From assembly GCA_003501375.1 (NCBI GenBank), contig DNPO01000323.1, positions 1-5,176 on the forward strand: a DNA stretch of 5,176 nucleotides, given 5' to 3'. Numbering within the stretch: the stretch's first letter is position 1; every line of letters starts with the position of its first letter. Position numbers and translations under genes: made by a program. The notes below the pieces were generated by a model that saw nothing but the letters and a program-made list of their open reading frames with translations, had not been told where the DNA came from and searched no databases. Below, one piece after another: positions 4,434-5,176 of the stretch. Source of the DNA: Candidatus Sumerlaeota bacterium. Lineage in GTDB: Bacteria; Sumerlaeota; Sumerlaeia; UBA8349.

Positions 4434-5176
4434 ATGAACCGGAGAATTTCAGGGCTGCGTGCGCTGTTAGTTACTGCACTGTTTATGCTTGTTGGCGTAT
4501 CCGCATTTGCAGCGGATAGCGCGCGCCAGACGCTTAATTTTAATCGCGAGTGGAAGTTCAAATTGGGCGACGAAAAGGGTGCGGAAGCACCAGCGTTTGA
4601 GGACGCGCAATGGAGTGCGGTCGGTCTGCCGCATTCGTTCAGCACACCCTACTTTCTTGCGGATAAATTTTATACCGGCTACGGTTGGTATCGTAAACAC
4701 TTTGACGTTCCAGCCGCTTGGAAAAACAAGCGGGTGAGTATTGAGTTCGAGGCGGCGTTTCAGGATGCGGAGGTTTTTGTCAACGGCAAGGCAGTTGGGC
4801 GACACGAAGGCGGCTATACGGGATTTTCCCTGGACATAACCGATGCAGTTAAAGCGGGCGATAATGTAGTTGCGGTGCGATTGAACAATTTGTGGCGGGG
4901 CGATCTGGCTCCACGTGCGGGCGAGCATGTGTTCAGCGGCGGCATCTATCGCGATGTTTACCTAGTAGTTACCGATCCCTTGCACGTGGCGTGGTATGGT
5001 ACGTTTGTTACAACGCCGGAAGTTTCAAAAGAATCGGCGACGGTGAATATCAAAACGGAAGTGAAGAATGATACGGCACAGTCGAAAAAAGCGACCGTGC
5101 TCACGCGCGTTGTGGATGCGGCGGGCAAGGAAGCGGCAAAAGTAAAATCTGATTTGACGATTGCCGCTGGCGAAAG
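4434..5176 (+). CDS. Secreted glycoside hydrolase family 2 protein, 5' part
   Basis: The first 247 residues of a GH2 enzyme that runs off the window. The ATG at 4434 follows GGAGG (4422-4426) by 7 bases. Residues 1-26 form a Sec signal peptide (basic MNRR, hydrophobic core, likely cut after AFA). Residues about 33-182 are the jelly-roll sugar-binding domain of GH2: NFNREWKFKLGD, LPHSF (65-69), GYGWYRKHFDVP (82-93), FQDAEVFVNGKAVGRHEGGYTGFSLDIT as two successive family motifs (109-136), NNLWRG and FSGGIYRDVYLVV (167-179). From about 185 the Ig-like second domain begins (VAWYGTFVTTP). The catalytic TIM barrel with its two Glu residues is outside, so beta-galactosidase, beta-mannosidase, beta-glucuronidase or another specificity cannot be chosen. 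It probably acts in the periplasm or outside the cell on oligo- or polysaccharide. It appears to be its own transcription unit under a promoter like that of the LacI-type gene. Confidence 0.9.
   Translation, partial: MNRRISGLRALLVTALFMLVGVSAFAADSARQTLNFNREWKFKLGDEKGAEAPAFEDAQWSAVGLPHSFSTPYFLADKFYTGYGWYRKHFDVPAAWKNKRVSIEFEAAFQDAEVFVNGKAVGRHEGGYTGFSLDITDAVKAGDNVVAVRLNNLWRGDLAPRAGEHVFSGGIYRDVYLVVTDPLHVAWYGTFVTTPEVSKESATVNIKTEVKNDTAQSKKATVLTRVVDAAGKEAAKVKSDLTIAAGE

Noticed and set aside
4467..4928. 153-codon minus-strand open frame inside the GH2 gene
   Set aside because: It is antisense to a clear GH2 N-terminal domain with its own signal peptide and ribosome site; it is a shadow of that coding sequence.
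1..5176. CRISPR array, tRNA, rRNA, transposase or phage genes
   Set aside because: No regularly spaced direct repeats, no cloverleaf or rRNA-like sequence and no transposase or integrase motifs were seen on either strand.

Overview
The window looks like bacterial chromosome from a PVC-like or candidate-phylum lineage. The Lentisphaerota, Hydrogenedentota, Sumerlaeota and Armatimonadota style fits best, but this is inferred from protein style only. The clues are two pseudopilins with the FTLIELLIVVAIIAILAAIAVPN type of N-terminus continuing into FLEAQVRSK, C-terminal motifs LTTPxAYIxSxPxxPF and YDATNGT, and the mix of a LacI regulator, pseudopilins and a secreted glycoside hydrolase. The 16S anti-SD appears canonical, because strong GGAGG-type ribosome binding sites precede the genes.

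Layout, all genes on the + strand. (1) 1-223 is the 3' end of hisF (histidine biosynthesis), a housekeeping gene whose start lies outside the window. (2) 224-891 is a long AT-rich non-coding stretch. It opens with a large imperfect inverted repeat (220-314) that overlaps the hisF stop codon, then a compact hairpin (348-381), a possible promoter (459-487) and a better promoter (814-843) just before the regulator. (3) 892-2184 encodes a LacI-family regulator with two complete, diverged LacI-type helix-turn-helix domains in tandem before one sugar-sensor domain. (4) 2185-2583 is a non-coding leader with an extended -10 promoter and, further down, a very strong Shine-Dalgarno in front of a three-codon ORF. 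(5) 2584-3372 and 3440-4156 are two paralogous pseudopilin genes 67 bases apart, closed by a convincing rho-independent terminator (4200-4241). (6) 4434 to the window end is the 5' part of a secreted glycoside hydrolase family 2 gene: signal peptide, sugar-binding jelly-roll domain and the start of the Ig-like domain. The catalytic barrel lies beyond the edge.

Working model (inference): hisF belongs to the conserved chromosome, and the repeat marks the border to a carbohydrate-use locus. The LacI protein would sense a sugar released from a polysaccharide and control itself and neighbouring genes. The pseudopilins would serve a type II secretion or type IV pilus-like machine at the envelope, and the GH2 enzyme would cleave the glycan outside the cytoplasm. 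The regulator and GH2 genes have similar candidate promoters (TTGAYTTTGTA, then TAAAST at identical spacing), which fits a shared control signal.

The most unusual item is the double-HTH LacI protein. The most system-like item is the grouping of a LacI regulator, dedicated pseudopilins and a secreted GH2.
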